64,000 bases of DNA, from the NCBI GenBank assembly GCA_014529385.2, contig CM043966.1:105792087-105856086 (forward strand). Direction: 5' to 3'. The notes under the pieces are model-generated. The model made no database searches, was not told the DNA's origin, and was given only the letters and a program-made list of their open reading frames with translations. The translations under genes and the position numbers were made by a program. Of this stretch, positions 1-12,302 are shown piece by piece (position 1 is the stretch's first letter; each line of letters begins with the position of its first letter). The stretch comes from Adiantum capillus-veneris. Taxonomy: Eukaryota > Streptophyta > Polypodiopsida > Polypodiales > Pteridaceae.

Positions 1-96
1 TTTGGAGCAAATGTGAGTCAGGAGACATCATACGCTGTGAGCGGGATGGAAACACACACAACACCTCTAAAATGACCCGACACACACTCTTGGGAT

Positions 97-177
<81 letters not shown>

Positions 178-1191
178 GGGCACCACTCGGCTATAAGAAC
201 CCACCTGGCCGAGACAGGGAACACACCTATGGAGTGAGAGGAGAGAGACTACCCATTTACCCACTCCACACAGAGACACACACACACACACACCCAAAAA
301 CTCAGCTCAAAAGAGGATAATTTTTGATGTTTAGATACAATTGAGCTCGGGCCATCACCAATGGGGAAAATAGCTCACACAATATGGGTAAAGTATGCTA
401 GATACAATCACAAATTGGAGCAGAAGCTTCGCTCATAGAAGAAACTTACACAGCCAAAACAACATAAAAATAGTGAGGAATTTGGAAAAATGACAGTGCC
501 ATAGCGTCTGGAACAGCCCAAAAGTAGTTTATGCCCAAAACAGGCTCCAAAAACAGCAAAAACACAATTGAGGCTGTTCCTCCTCTTCTCTCCACGTTCT
601 TTCTAGTATTCTCTCTGATTTTTCAGTGCCCACACTTAGCTTTATCACTTGGGCACCCTTGGCATTTTAGTTGACCTCAAATGGACCCCGAACAGGCCAA
701 AAACTGACCTCGCAGTGCATAGTTGTCACCCTGCTGCATCCATCCGCACACCTAGCACTCAAATTTTTCCAATAATGCATCCCGCCACCATGTGAAGTGG
801 GCCCAAAATATGGTCCTCATGATAACCTTTTTGCATAATTATCACAAGAAAACACCCACTTTGTGTCCGTACTTATCCACGTGCAAGTATTGACCCCATT
901 CGACCTCCTAGCGCCACTAGATGCCATCTGACGCACCTGCTTACCTCATGTCGTCGGTCGCAGATAGCTTCCTCGAGAATTTTTACGCGCTACCAACTCC
1001 TCATTATTATAGAAAAAACACACTGGTACTGGTGATAGTGAAAATCGATGCACTATATACATGCTGTCCTACCTGTACACATGTGGGTCCCACGTAACCA
1101 CCTAGCTCTGGAAGATGGGCAATCCTTTATTCTATGAACCATGCATGTGTATGTACATATGCGCAATCCCTTGCTCCAAGAAACTCTTGAA
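1..1191 (-). mobile_element. Partial LTR of retrotransposon family D, reversed
   Basis: Read on the minus strand, this stretch matches the two LTRs of element D (30906-32050 and 35490-36632) almost end to end. Shared landmarks are the stretch before the CA/TG array, the tract around 340-470 (LTR middle), and the LTR start around 1120-1190 containing the reverse of GGAGCAAGGGATTGCGC. The far end of the LTR lies outside the window or at its first bases. Many differences from the D copies indicate an older insertion, and the TATA-like TATATAATAATG of the D LTRs has decayed here (around 1000-1013). Whether a complete element continues to the left cannot be seen. Confidence 0.85.
98..175. repeat. 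(CA)n microsatellite inside LTR
   Basis: About 39 uninterrupted CA dinucleotides at the place where the D-family LTRs carry short GT/CT tracts (31851-31879, 36441-36463). It is therefore an expansion within the LTR. The open frames of alternating Cys-Val across it are artefacts. Confidence 0.97.
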
Positions 1192-1915
1192 AACGCGTAT
1201 GAAGTCCCCAAGCACAGGCTGAGGCCAAATAAGAACTTTGACTAGTCTAAGGACTTCCTTTTGACCCTAGAATCCCAAATATCACTCCAAAACCAAATTT
1301 GGACACTTGTAAGTGGACCAAAGCATGCATCTAGTGTTGGTACTTTGAAATTGCTAGAATTAACCTACAGGAAGATTGAATGTGATAGAAGACTATTTTG
1401 GCCATAACTTGAGCTCTCGGTATCAGATTCAAAAACCATTTTAATTAAAATGAAGCTCCAACGTAGCTCTACAACATTTAGTGTGACCCCCGAACAAGAA
1501 GCAAAGAACCTTTCGATCATTCATTGTTGGTCAACTCTCAAAAAAACTTCGTTTAAGGCCTCAAAACACATCCGAAAGTTAGGGGTGTCTAAAAGTGACA
1601 TTTTGAGAGAATTAAGAGAAAACGGTCATGATTTTGGACATAGTTTCGACTTTTTCCTAACCAAAGCACCTTAACACATTGGAATAATTCTTCTTACATC
1701 AAGCTAGGGCTGTTAAGCCCAGAAATCATGTGTACTTTAGAATCAAACTCATCTTATACAAGCTTTAGGATCCCAATGATAGAGGAACATCCGCCCATAA
1801 TGGATCTTCCAAAGTTGCAGTTGATAAAGACCAAATTTGTTCAAAGAGTTTGGATGACAGATCATGAGAATGAAGGACTATATAGATACATTGACGGCAA
1901 TGAGGTCACCCTTTA
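1192..1915. other. Intervening sequence, no recognisable gene
   Basis: AT-rich sequence between the reversed D-type LTR and element A. Small open frames occur (1450-1674 and 1728-1937) but neither resembles a family I know. The phrase around 1400-1475, a 'GGCCATAACTTGAGCTC' tract followed by a stretch on adding solutions-like noncoding wording, resembles noncoding parts of plant retrotransposons, so this may be a very old element. This is inference only. Confidence 0.4.
1728..1915 (+). pseudogene. Short unknown reading frame interrupted by element A
   Basis: An open frame starting at 1728 runs about 63 codons into the insertion point of element A. If element A and one copy of its target duplication are removed in thought, the frame continues without a stop for about 14 more codons on the far side (8678-8723). 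The same far-side flank is present in the second duplication copy near 18349. I do not recognise the protein and it may be chance, but the continuity agrees with the insertion model for element A. Confidence 0.3.
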
Positions 1916-2213
1916 TGTCATAAAATCTAATATCTAACCAATCCAAATGATTTTCTCATATTAAACTGATCATTTGATGTGGGAGAATAAACGGGAACAA
2001 GGGTTAGAATACAGACATGTGCCTATAGATCGATCTCAACATGGGGCCAATGGTAAAGGGGTCCAGATGAGAGATGGTATGTCAAAGAGAAAGGCTACCT
2101 AATGGAGCTTAAAGACCTTAGGGTTAGCTTCATTAAATATCTCCAATAGCTAGTGTGAAAAGCCTTGGACCTTAGGTAAGCTAGGGTTGTGCTTGAGGTC
2201 GAAACCCGCCCAA

Positions 2214-2450
2214 GCTTGAGGTGCTTGTTGTGCTTGCTGACTAAGGTGCTTGAGGTGCTTGTCATGCTTGCTGTGCTTGAGGTGCTTGTCATGCTTGCTC
2301 ACTAAGGTGCTTGAGGTGCTTTTCGTACTTGCTTACTAAGGTGCTTGAGGTGCTTGTCATGCTTGCTGACTAAGGTGCTTGAAGTGCTTGAGGTGCTTAA
2401 TGTTTAAGGTGCTAAGGTGCTCCATGACTAAGGTGCTTGAAGGGGTAAGG
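2214..2450 (+). repeat. ~42-bp minisatellite in element A 5' LTR
   Basis: Several degenerate units built on 'AAGGTGCTTGAGGTGCTTG' plus 'TCATGCTTGCTGACT'. The 3' LTR has only about two units (about 7378-7475), so the array changed length after insertion or during reverse transcription. Confidence 0.85.
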
Positions 2451-2863
2451 GTTCAAAAAGTCAATGCATGATCCCTACTCATGAGGGGGCAAGCCCTCTT
2501 TGTAGGGGCTAGAGAGAGAACACATACACCCTCACACAAGGCATCCTTGGTACAAAGAAAGCAACAGGGAGACTTGTCAAGCTCATCTTCATGTTGCCCT
2601 CATGGTGTGCTGAAAGCCTGTTGGTTAGCCTCCCAAGGGGTCCAATGGTAATTTAGTCGATTTAATTAATTGGTTTTGCATTTATCAAGTCCTCTCTCTC
2701 AAAGGGGAAAGGGGGACACTTGTCCAAGGACTACCATTGTTGCTTGATATGCACTAAGCCTGTGATTGGCCAAGCTTGATGAGGTCCAATCAAATTCTAG
2801 AGCGTTCTAGAAGAGGAGGTCAACCAAACCAAGAAGGGGGATATCTTGGGGGGTATACTCTCC

Positions 2864-2972
<109 letters not shown>

Positions 2973-3632
2973 ACTCATTGTGTGAAGTGCAAAGTGCAAG
3001 AGCTCTATCTCCTTCTCCAAGCTAGTAGAGAAGTTGAGAGCATACACCAACACTCTTGGATATGGAATGAAAATCCAACCAAGATCCATGTTTCAATGCT
3101 TAAGCTTGCCATCTTCTCCATCTTCATTACTATGATATTATGTATGCTAGCAAGAAGAGTGATGATAAGTGAGGAACTATTTCTTTCTCTTGTGAATGTT
3201 TCTTCTTCCTCTTCCCTACCCTCATTTCCCGCTAGCACTCTCCACCTTTGAAGGTGTTTGAGGCCTTGGGACTGATATTGGGGATAGTTACTGCTTTTTA
3301 CAAAGTCTATGTTATGTTCATGATGCATGAAGCTTTCCATCTTCATTGCATCACCTAGGTCACAAGGAACACAAAGATTGTATTGTACCAAGTCTTTCTT
3401 GATGGAAGAACCCATAATACAAAAGCCTATTGGAGGGGGGACTAGCTCCACATAATTTTTGTCCTCAACTTGCAAAAGTATTGTTCATGCCAAGTTAATT
3501 AAGTACTATGATTATGTTGCTACCTTCAATTAAGATCACCCTCTATGTAGTCAAAGTAATCTCACAAAAATGCTCCTCTTTAATTCTCCTAATTTCTCTA
3601 TTCTCAAAGTTCATAGTCCATTTCTATTACAT

Positions 3633-3645
3633 TGGTATCTGAGCC
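3633..3645 (+). other. Primer binding site (initiator Met-tRNA type), element A
   Basis: TGGTATCTGAGCC lies two bases after the LTR end. It differs by one base from the usual plant TGGTATCAGAGCC site that pairs with the 3' end of initiator Met-tRNA. Confidence 0.85.
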
Positions 3646-3822
3646 ATTGGTTTCTCTTTTCTTGATTAAGAATAGAGGTCCTTAAGTTGTCCATGAAAGG
3701 TTGGCCCTGTTGATTGTAATAGGGTAAGTGGGACAGGGATCTATTATCTTGGTTGACAAGGACTTAGTTCGAGGTACACCATTGGGAACTATAGTCTTAA
3801 TAATGGAGCCTCTCGGGGCTTG

Positions 3823-3967
3823 CCTTTGGTTTTACCATTATTGAGCTACAAGCAAGCTCAATAGGAACCATAATCAACCAAGAAATGTTAGACCCTTTGG
3901 TTTTACCATTATTGAGCTACAAGCAAGCTCAATAGGAACCATAATCAACCAAGAAATGTTAGACCCT
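3823..3967 (+). repeat. 71-bp exact tandem duplication in element A leader
   Basis: Two consecutive copies (3823-3893 and 3894-3964) of a segment with ATTGAGCTACAAGCAAGCTC, apparently identical. This suggests a recent local slippage event. Confidence 0.9.
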
Positions 3968-4109
3968 TTCCACTAGTCTTTGCAATCAATAGTGTCTAAA
4001 CCACGGGTGTGGCTACTTGAGAACGGATTTTTAAAGATAAAGAAGAGTAGTGACTAAGGTTTTTGAGGGTACCAAATCACAAAGTAATCTATACATAAAT
4101 TTAATTAGC

Positions 4110-5400
4110 ATGGCTGACAACAACCAAGAGAGTAGAATGAACATTGATAACGTTGATTTTGCACATCAAGGTGCTAATGATGATACCCCCATGTTTGTCA
4201 ATTATCTTGTTACTAGGTTGCAGCAAGCTATGGGAAAAATCTATGGGCAACCCTGCTTTGCAAGCCAAAGTTACTCAACAAATTCGTGCTTATGGGATTT
4301 CCTTTCCTCTCCAAGAGAAGAGAGAGCTTAGGAGGCCTCTTGATGAGACCCCCAAAATAAGACTCTCTCCCATACGAGAGGAGGAATCCAAAGAATGAGA
4401 AATTAATGAATCCCTGAGTTTCTTTGACGATGTAGCTTCACAAAGACATATGTCTAAACGGTCTCCAACTCCTCCCAAGAGGAAACCATCAACCCACAGT
4501 CCTTATCCTCATCACTCCAAAAGGGAAGAGAGGAAACAAAGGACAAGAAAGAGGTCACCCTCTTCTTCTTCTTCTTCACCTTCCTCCTCTTCCGAAGAAA
4601 GCTATGGCTATTCTCCTAGAGAATACAAGAGGGGAGGACATCACAAATCTTACCCTGCATGGTGAAGGTCCCAAAAGCTCAAGAACTTCAAAGAGGGACA
4701 AAAGAGTATCTCTTTTCTCACCTATGATGGCACCTTTGGTGCTACCGACAAAGTACTGAACTTCATTTAGAGATTTGATATGGCCTTTGGAGACGAGGGA
4801 TTTAGAGAGTCCTCCAAGATACACCATGTAGCTATGCACTTCAATGGTGGGCTAGCCTTCGTGGCAACGGCAAAGCCCCAAAGACATGGAAAACTCTACG
4901 AGTTTCCATCATGAAGCAATTCCTTGCAAGCGATGCGAAGGACAAAGTGCTTACCAAATGATGGAGTTTGAAGCTTCTCTCTCATGAGTCTATCCACAAA
5001 TATGTGGACAAGTTTTGGGATTTACATCTCAAGGCTATTGTCTTTCAAAAGATAGACTTCACCGCCAAGAAAAAGCAACAATTCTGTGTGGGATTACCTG
5101 AAGGAATCCACCACACCATGGTTTCTTCGTGCATCAATTTACAACAATGGGCTAGACAGAATGTCAAATCCATGGAAAACAAAGACAAAAGTGATGCAAA
5201 GGGGAAAACCAATGCCCAAAATTCTTCCCAAGGCAATTCCAAGAACAACAACAACAATCACTCCAAGGAGAAGGGAGTTTACAAAGGTAAAAACAAACTC
5301 TCTCCTGAAGATCTTGAAGCTTTTGCAAGGACCATAAATGTTTTAAGTGTGGGGAGCAAGGACATGGCTATCGTTCTTGCCCCAAGAGAAATTCCCACAA
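4110..5400 (+). pseudogene. Element A gag (broken)
   Basis: Starts with the MADNNQES peptide at 4110, matching the gag start of element E at 38771 (MADNSKES). It continues through an Arg/Ser-rich linker (about 4450-4660) and a capsid-like part with 'SFLTYDGTFGAT' and 'YVDKFWDLHLKA' typical of plant gypsy Gag, then an Asn/Lys-rich tract (about 5210-5290). At least three frame changes or stops interrupt it (near 4331, 4665 and 4960). The expected CCHC zinc knuckle near 5340-5390 survives only in a shifted frame. Confidence 0.8.
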
Positions 5401-5479
5401 TGAGACTCCTAGAGCTTCCACTATTGAAGCTCCAAAAGAGGATGTTCATTGCAAAGGATCACCTCTCCTATGCTTGGGG

Positions 5480-5951
5480 AAAGATAAGAGAGCATGATGC
5501 CTTCATCATATTTGGCCCTGGCTCTACTCACAACTTCATATCAATGGAGTTGGCCACCAAGTTGGGCATTCAAGCTTTCGAGATGGGAGATACTCTAATA
5601 GACGACACCGCTTTCAAGGGACAACAAGCCTCTGTTACTCCCTTGATTGGGAAGTTGAGGCTTCATGTCCAAAGCTATGTCGACAAAAAAGACTTTTTCA
5701 TCTCTCCTCTCCAACATAAGGATGCTATCCTAGGGGCACCATGGTTCAACCGCATGGCTGCCAACATGAAGTTCCCTGAAAGGAGGATCTACTTCACCTA
5801 TAGGGGAAAGATCATGTATATAGATGCTAATGAGTTTGGTCGTACTATACCACTTGTAAATCCTCTTGCTTTTGATAAATCAATGAAGAGCTCAGTTTTT
5901 GCGTACATGATTTTTGTCAAAGAGTCCCTAAAAGGTCCTAATGTTTCATGA
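5480..5951 (+). pseudogene. Element A retropepsin domain (inactivated)
   Basis: The frame contains 'FGPGSTHNFIS', where an active gypsy aspartic protease would have an aspartate (DxGSTHNF). The catalytic aspartate is replaced by glycine. Downstream 'DAILGAPWFNRMAANMKF' is the conserved second half of the domain and its C-terminal strand. It is the same family as 46160-46466 of element E. It is open from 4968 to 5951 and ends at a TGA. Confidence 0.82.
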
Positions 5952-6012
5952 AATGTAAATGGTAGGAATCAAGAAGAGTTAGACTTGTCTAATTTTTTAA
6001 GGACTCCAAGAT

Positions 6013-7050
6013 ATGTTCATCGATGATATCCCTATGGACTTACCTCCGAAACGAGGGGATGATGATCATCAAATTGAGCTCCTACCAGGAAGCTCACCGC
6101 CTAACAAGCCTCCTTATTGATTTTCCCAAGCTCAACAAGAGGAGATCATGAGGCAAGTACAAGAATTGGTAGAAAAAGGGATGGTGTGGCCTAGCTCCTC
6201 TCCCTTTTGTTCTCCAGTTCTTTTAGTGCAAAAGAAAGATGGTACATACCACATGTGTGTGTACTATCGAGATCTAAACCATATCACTATCAAAAGCAAA
6301 TTTCCCTTACCTCGGGTAGAAGATCTATTTGATAAGCTACAAGGCTCTACCTACTTCAGTAGGATTGACCTTAAAAGTGGCTATCATCAAATAAGGATAG
6401 TGGATGAAGATATCCTAAAGAGCGCTTTTCGTACAACGTTTGGTCTTTATGAATATTTAGTCATACCTTTTGGCTTGACTAATGCACCAACCAAGTTCAA
6501 TCATCTAATGGAGAGAATCTTTAGACCCTATTACAAATTCACTAGAGTGTTCTTTGATGATATCATCATCTACTCCAAGTCCTTGGAGGAATACAAGCAA
6601 CATCTCCAAGTGATTTTTCAAGCATTAAGGGAAAACAAGATTTTTCTCAATCAAAAGAAAAGCAAATTTTTCCTTCAAGAGATCCAATACTTAGGTCATA
6701 TTATCTCTCAAGATGGTATTTGTATGGATCCATCAAAGTTGGAGGTAATAAAAGCATGGCCTAATCCAAGGAATCTACATGAGCTAAGAAGATTTATTGG
6801 TATGCGTGCATACTATAGACGCTTCATATCCTCTCAAATAGCAGGACCATTACATGACTTAACAAAGAAGAACGTTAAGTACTCATGGATTGCTATAGAG
6901 CAAAATGATTTTGACAAGCTCAAAGAGAAGCTAACCTCCCAAATACTCCTTATGCTTCTGGATGATGTGGTAGGGGTAAAAAGGGATCCGCTACCCGCTA
7001 CGAACCATCGAGTAATGACTAAGGCTTTATCTCTTCTACCTAATAGTTGA
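6013..7050 (+). pseudogene. Element A reverse transcriptase, truncated
   Basis: The pol frame resumes with 'MFIDDIP' near 6013, has a TGA at about 6118, and is then open for 300 codons. Visible RT landmarks: 'SSPFCSPVLLVQKKDGT', 'YFSRIDLKSGYHQI' (first catalytic aspartate), 'PFGLTNAP', and 'FFDDIIIYS' (the YxDD box as FFDD). The thumb and connection end at 'QILLMLLDD', after which the frame runs into 3' noncoding sequence homologous to about 57190-57290 of element E. RNase H and integrase are therefore removed by an internal deletion of several kilobases. Confidence 0.9.
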
Positions 7051-7065
7051 GGACGACTATGATTT

Positions 7066-7079
7066 CAAGAGAGAGGTAA
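7066..7079 (+). other. Polypurine tract, element A
   Basis: AAGAGAGAGGTAA lies directly before the TG of the 3' LTR. It is the plus-strand priming site position, and element E has the homologous GACAGAGGTAA before 57296. Confidence 0.75.
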
Positions 7080-7896
7080 TGTCATAAAATCTAATATCTA
7101 ACCAACCCAAATGATTTTCTCATATTAAACTGATCATTAAATGTGGGAGAATAAACGAGAACAAGGGTTAGAATATAGACATGTGCTTACAGATCTATCT
7201 CAACACGGGGCCGATGGTAAAGGGGTCCAAATGAGAGATGGTTTATCAAAGAGCAAGGCTACCTAATGGAGCTTAAAGACCTTAGGGTTAGCTACATTAA
7301 ATACCTCCAATAGTTAGTGTGAAAATCCTTGGACCTTAGGTAAGCTAGGGTTGTGCTTGAGGTGGGAACCCGGCCCAAGCTTGAGCTACTAGTCGTGCTT
7401 GCTGACTAAGGTGCTTGAGGTGCTTGTTGTGCTTGCTGACTAAGTTGCTAAGGTGTTCCATGACTAAGGTGATTGAAGGGGTAAGAGTTCACAAATTCAA
7501 TGCATGATCCCTACTCATGAGTGGGAGAGCCCTCTTTGTAGGTGCTAAGAGAGAACCCATACACCCTCACACAAGGCATCCTTGGTACAGAGAAAGCCAC
7601 AGGGCACTTGTAAATCTTCTCTTCATGTTGCCCTCATGGTGTAACTAAAGCCTATTGGTTAGCCTCCCAAGGGATCCAATAGTAATTTAGTTGATGTACT
7701 TAATTATTTTTGCATTTATCAAGTCCTCTCTATCAAAGTGGAAAGGGGACACTTGTCCAAGGACTACCCTTGTTGCTTGATATGCACTAAGCCTATATTT
7801 GGCTAAGCTTGAGGAGGTCCAATCAAATTCCAGGGAGTGCTAGAAGAGGGGGTCAACCAAAGCAAGAAGGGGGCTAGCTTGGGGGTATACTCTTAC

Positions 7897-7993
<97 letters not shown>

Positions 7994-8673
7994 GTGTGAA
8001 GTTCAAAGTGCAAGAGATCCATCTCCTTCTCCAAGCTAGTAGAGAAGTTGAGAGCCTACACCAACACTCTTGGCTATGGAATGAAAATCCAACCAGGAGC
8101 CATGCTTCAATGCTTAAGCTTGCCATATTCTCCATCTTCATTACTATGCTATTATGTATGCTAGCAAGAAGAGTGATGATAAGTGAGGAACTATTTCTTT
8201 CTCTTATGAATGTTTCTTCTTCCTCTTCCTACCCTCATTCCCCGCTAGCACTCTCCACCTTTGAAGGTGTTTGAGGCCTTGGGACTGAGGCTTGGGATAA
8301 TTAATGTTTTTTACAAAGTCTATGTTATGTTCGTGATGCATGAAGCTTTCCATCTTCATTGCATCACCTAGGTCACAAGGAACACAAAGATTGTATATTG
8401 TACCAAGTCTCTCTTGATGGGAGAACCCATAATACAAAAGCCTATTGGAGGGGGGACCGGCTCCACATAAATCTGGTCCTCAACTACTGTCAAGTTCTCT
8501 AAACTCTCTCTCTTGCAAAAGTATTGTTCATGCCAAGTTAATTAAGTACTATGATTATGTTGCTACCCTCAATCAAGTTCACCCTCTATGTTCTCAAAGT
8601 AGTCTCACAAGAATTCTCTCTTTAATTCTCGTATTTTCTCTATTCTCAAAGTTCATAGGTGATTTCCATTACA
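7080..8673 (+). repeat. 3' LTR of element A
   Basis: 1594 bp, paired with 1916-3631. Its last ~312 bp (from 8362) are also the start of the large segmental duplication, with a second copy at 18033-18344. Confidence 0.92.
7896..7990. repeat. Compound (CT)n(CA)n(CT)n microsatellite in element A 3' LTR
   Basis: About 12 CT, 10 CA and 27 CT units at the place where the 5' LTR has pure CA. The reading frames of alternating Ser-Leu or Arg-Glu over it are artefacts. Confidence 0.95.
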
Positions 8674-8881
8674 TTTATATGTGCTTAGAGAAATACCCAG
8701 AGGTGACGGATTACAAGCTCTAATATGTCTATACATACGTCAATGGAAATCTATAGTTGTTGACAAGTATGGATGAGAATACAAAGCTATAGAAAGCACA
8801 AATCCACAGACTGCATTAGAAACAGGTGGATGTTTGGTCAATAAATGACCACAAATACCTCCACAAAACACGAGAATTCCT

Positions 8882-9924
8882 ATGAGAATTCCAAAAAGGG
8901 ATCCACGTGGATTCCCTTCTAGAGCAATAACTAGAGATGAAATGATCACAGAGATGGTAGACATGCCTCCTCAAGTGAGTCTCCCTAAAAGACCAACCTC
9001 CAAGAGAATGACCATTCCCTTTGAAGAAGAACCTAACCATAGTAGAAGGCCTAAAGCGAGAGAAGGATTGGGAGAGTCTATGTTAGACTTGTAGACCATC
9101 GACGAGCTAGACCATTCCAGATCCAAAAATGGAAAAACAGGAAAGACTATGAAGGTAAAGATCTGAGAGATCACGAAGTGGCCTTTAGACGAGTAATTAG
9201 AGCAGAGGAAGATTTAGATTTTGCGACACAATTTGCGGGATTCGGATTGACTCTTGAAGATGATCTAGCTACACGGTTCGACTCAGTGGAAAGACGCGAT
9301 TTTGAGACTTTAGAAGAGCTGTTTGAAGAAATCATTGAAGAATTCTTGCAGAAAGGCATAGCTCACAACATGCCTTTTTTGCAGAAAGGCATAGCTCACA
9401 ACATGGTCTCACAAATTCATAGATTCAAACAAAAAGAGGGTGAATCAGTACGCAAGGCAACACTACGGCTCAAGAGATATGTCAATCTCTGTCTGAGAGT
9501 GAAACTACCTATGCAAGCATGTTTATTACTGATCTTTGTCCAGGGAATGAGACATGCGGATCTTCAGAAGGATCTGCATATGATAAGGAGCTTCACGCTA
9601 AAAAAGTTGGTCAAAGAAGCTCTTTATCTGGTGGATAACTATGAGGAATATAAAGAAAAATATTGTCAGAGTCAAGAGGATGACTTATCCTCTCAGCACA
9701 GTGATTCACAAATGACTGAGTCCATTGCAAAACTAGCGGCACCTATTGGTCAAGAAAATTTTATCGACGACATGGTCAAGAGGTTAACTCCTCTTCCAAG
9801 TTTTGATTCAAGGGAGCCTATAAAGTGGTGCAAAATTGAGAGGAAATGGACAAACCATACAAGGAAAGAGTGCTACTATAGCATGGAATATGCTAGGGAG
9901 AGGATGTCCAGCTTGTTCCAGTAG
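8882..9924 (+). pseudogene. Element B gag, copy 1 (frameshifted)
   Basis: A Gag-like protein of a gypsy-type element. Landmarks are 'FETLEELFEEIIEEF' followed by 'SVRKATLRLKRYVNLC' and 'LLIFVQGMRHADLQKDL', the usual helical core of a retrotransposon capsid, then a degenerate knuckle-like 'WCKIERKWTNHTRKEC'. One base missing near 9084 relative to copy 2 breaks the frame. A short exact repeat of 'CAGAAAGGCATAGCTCACAAC' (one base over the seed) at 9349-9403 lengthens the middle in both copies. The 5' LTR and leader expected upstream are not visible. Confidence 0.75.
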
Positions 9925-11295
9925 CACCTACTCCACTTAGGTACATTATGGGGAATGTGTCAGGTCTAGTAGGAGTTTCAAGGTCACAGCCTGTCTTAGG
10001 ACAATAACCTCTGCTACCAGATGCTAGTATACCTGTAGACATTAGATACATACCGATGATGGAAGCATCTAATAAACAAGAACTAGTACCAACTACAATG
10101 TATTATGACAACGAAAGTAGATACTACCCTTTAAAGTGATAGAAGATGAGAGAAACACATGGAGTGGTGAGGCCCGTACAACCTCCACCTCTTGGGTTTT
10201 GACATGAAGAAAGAAGGTATGAGATGGACGAAAGAACATTGCGGTTCATTGTGAATAGAGGCTTAGCTAGGTCAAAGCTTGGTTATAGCCAAGAGGAAAT
10301 GCATGAAGAAGCTCCTCAACCAGAGATAGATTGTCACAAAAGCTGTGACAACCACTTGGTCAAACAATGTCCTTAGACAGAGATCACTCAAGTAAATGCC
10401 TATTTCCTTCACTGTGGTGTCATTCACTTGGTCCTTGACCTGTCCAAAAAATCCAAATCAAGTCATAAGATCACAACAAATTTCTCATGAATCATTCAGC
10501 TACCTAGTAGCTCGAAAAATGAAAACATCGTACCAGTTCAAGTAGTTGCGAGAGCAAAATCTCAAAAGGACGCTAATGAGAATCAGAGACAAAGAAAATG
10601 GAAACTGACGTGAGTCTAAAGATGGGTGAACCAAAGACCGATGCACCTAGTCAAAAAATCAAGAGCAAATGAAATAGTTGGAAAGCTAGAAAGGCTAGGA
10701 TGAAAGCACGTAGGGAAGGAGAACAAAAGTCCCTAGGTGAGGAGCTTACCCAAGGTAAGACAACATGAGAAGAGGGTTGCACCTTCTCTTACGCAGAACC
10801 ATCAATGGAAAGTGAGCCTAAAAGTGCTAGTTCAGGAGGATCAGTGTTGGTTGAGAAGGTTAATGAGCCATCAAAACTAAGGATAGTACTGAATACCATG
10901 GATAACTCTTCCAAGGTATTTAACCTAATTATACCTGATGGTTGTAAATAAATAGATGGTCTTGACAAACTGTGGAAATTAGTCAGAGAGGTCAATGAAT
11001 CCAGTGAATCAAGCAGATAATTAAACCAGATGGGTGATGGAAGAGGAGTGTCTATTCCACCAATAGAGGCATTTGAGACTGGATCTCAAATGAATCTAGA
11101 TGTGCAATTGAATTAGGGATACAAAGGATCTGTACCGTCTATGGATAATCAACCCCGTTTGCTAAGAACATTGCCATCCCATATGGGAGAGCACAAGGCC
11201 AAGTCGGATGTTATTTCAATCCCATCATAGAGACTATCTTCCAACAAGGTCATCAATTCGAAAGGGATAATATATATTCTATCTACCCCAGTCAC
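9925..11295 (+). pseudogene. Decayed gag-linker of element B, copy 1
   Basis: Continues the same element with many stops. A remnant of a second zinc knuckle is readable around 10390-10450 ('FLHCGVIHLVLDL', with later Cys lost). No long frame remains. Copy 2 (19525-20916) carries the same stops, so decay preceded the duplication. Confidence 0.55.
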
Positions 11296-11934
11296 ATGTA
11301 CGATAATGTTACTGAGTTTCTCAGAATAAGACCAAACATGTGGACTACTATGGGAAAATGCTTAGACAAATTCGGCGTAAAAAAACCAATGACTCAAATC
11401 GAGGAAGGGATCAAAGAGCTCGAAATGCCTCAGGTAAACACTAGGCTAGTGCCATTAAATAAGGTAGACGAGTACTATGAGGGAGAAGATGGAAACACCA
11501 CTCTTCTTGTGGAATTACAAGGTGTAAAACCATGGAAATCCTTGAAAGTGGAGCTGGCATTGCTATTGCAACAAAAGAGATTTGGCAAAAAATAGGAAAA
11601 ACCAGTAGTGAGGGCTACCGGGATGAAACTGCAGCTTGCAGATGGACACACAAAAAGACCCATAGGATTGCTAGAAAAAGTAGTTGTTACTTCTTGCGGC
11701 ATTGGGTATGAGCATACCTTTGCTATTGCTGAATGTGGCAAGAAGAAAAACTATGACATCATTATAGAAATACCATTGATGAGGCAATTGAAAATGGTTC
11801 AAGATTGGGGATACGACCATATCTACCTCAGACATATGGAGACCATGACAAGGATGAACTCGAAGGAACCTAGTTACAAGGACGTGAACCGAACCCCTGT
11901 AGAAGAGTTTGATTTCACTACAATAGCAGGATGA
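11296..11934 (+). pseudogene. Element B retropepsin-like domain, copy 1
   Basis: Two overlapping frames. The first (11296-11595) ends near 'VKPWKSLKVELALL'. In the neighbouring frame the same DNA reads 'ESGAGIAIATKEIW', the protease active-site region with Glu in place of the usual catalytic Asp, followed by 'KLQLADGHTKRPIGLLEKV' and 'IIIEIPLMRQLKMVQDW', typical of gypsy proteases. An extra A in copy 1 near 11595 further breaks it. No RT, RNase H or integrase follows. Confidence 0.75.
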
Positions 11935-12174
11935 GAACTTCCATCATGATTGGGTAAGCCTAAAGAACTGTGGATGTGCGGAGCTTCACAATACAAAACC
12001 TTAAAGTGAGAGGAATGTATCCTAGAAAGGGAAATTGAAGATAAGGATTATATCCCAGGACCATTTCCTAAAGAATCATTAGAGCCACTAGAATGGGAAC
12101 ATATCTTGGCTACTCTAGATGTGTGTGCTATTCAAGACGGTCCAACAATGAAGTTTTGTGCTCGAGATGGTTAT

Positions 12175-12302
12175 GATGTTTTTCTTTACTTTGCAGTGAG
12201 TGTGATCCAGGAAAAAAAAGAGAACCACGCATCAATAGGTTCCCAAAATGATGTTGTTCTTTACTTTGCAGTGAGTGTGATCCAGGAAAATAAAGAGAAC
12301 CC
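12175..12302 (+). repeat. 75-bp in-frame tandem repeat after element B protease, copy 1
   Basis: Period 75 bp (12175 to 12250), encoding repeated 'LYFAVSVIQENKEN' 25-residue units. The same array is in copy 2 from about 21795, where it runs one partial unit further. Confidence 0.85.

Noticed and set aside
18-297. Open frames of alternating Cys-Val or Val-Cys (also at 2820-3089, 36891-37276, 57575-57786)
   Set aside because: They are translations of CA/TG microsatellites, not proteins.
6148-7050. Telomerase or LINE reverse transcriptase
   Set aside because: The order of motifs, the FFDD box, the upstream retropepsin and the flanking LTRs identify Ty3/gypsy.
8740-9174. Minus-strand hydrophobic frames resembling a membrane protein (8740-8964, 8816-9040)
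   Set aside because: They are antisense to the element B gag frame, which has the better homology, and repeat in shifted form in copy 2.
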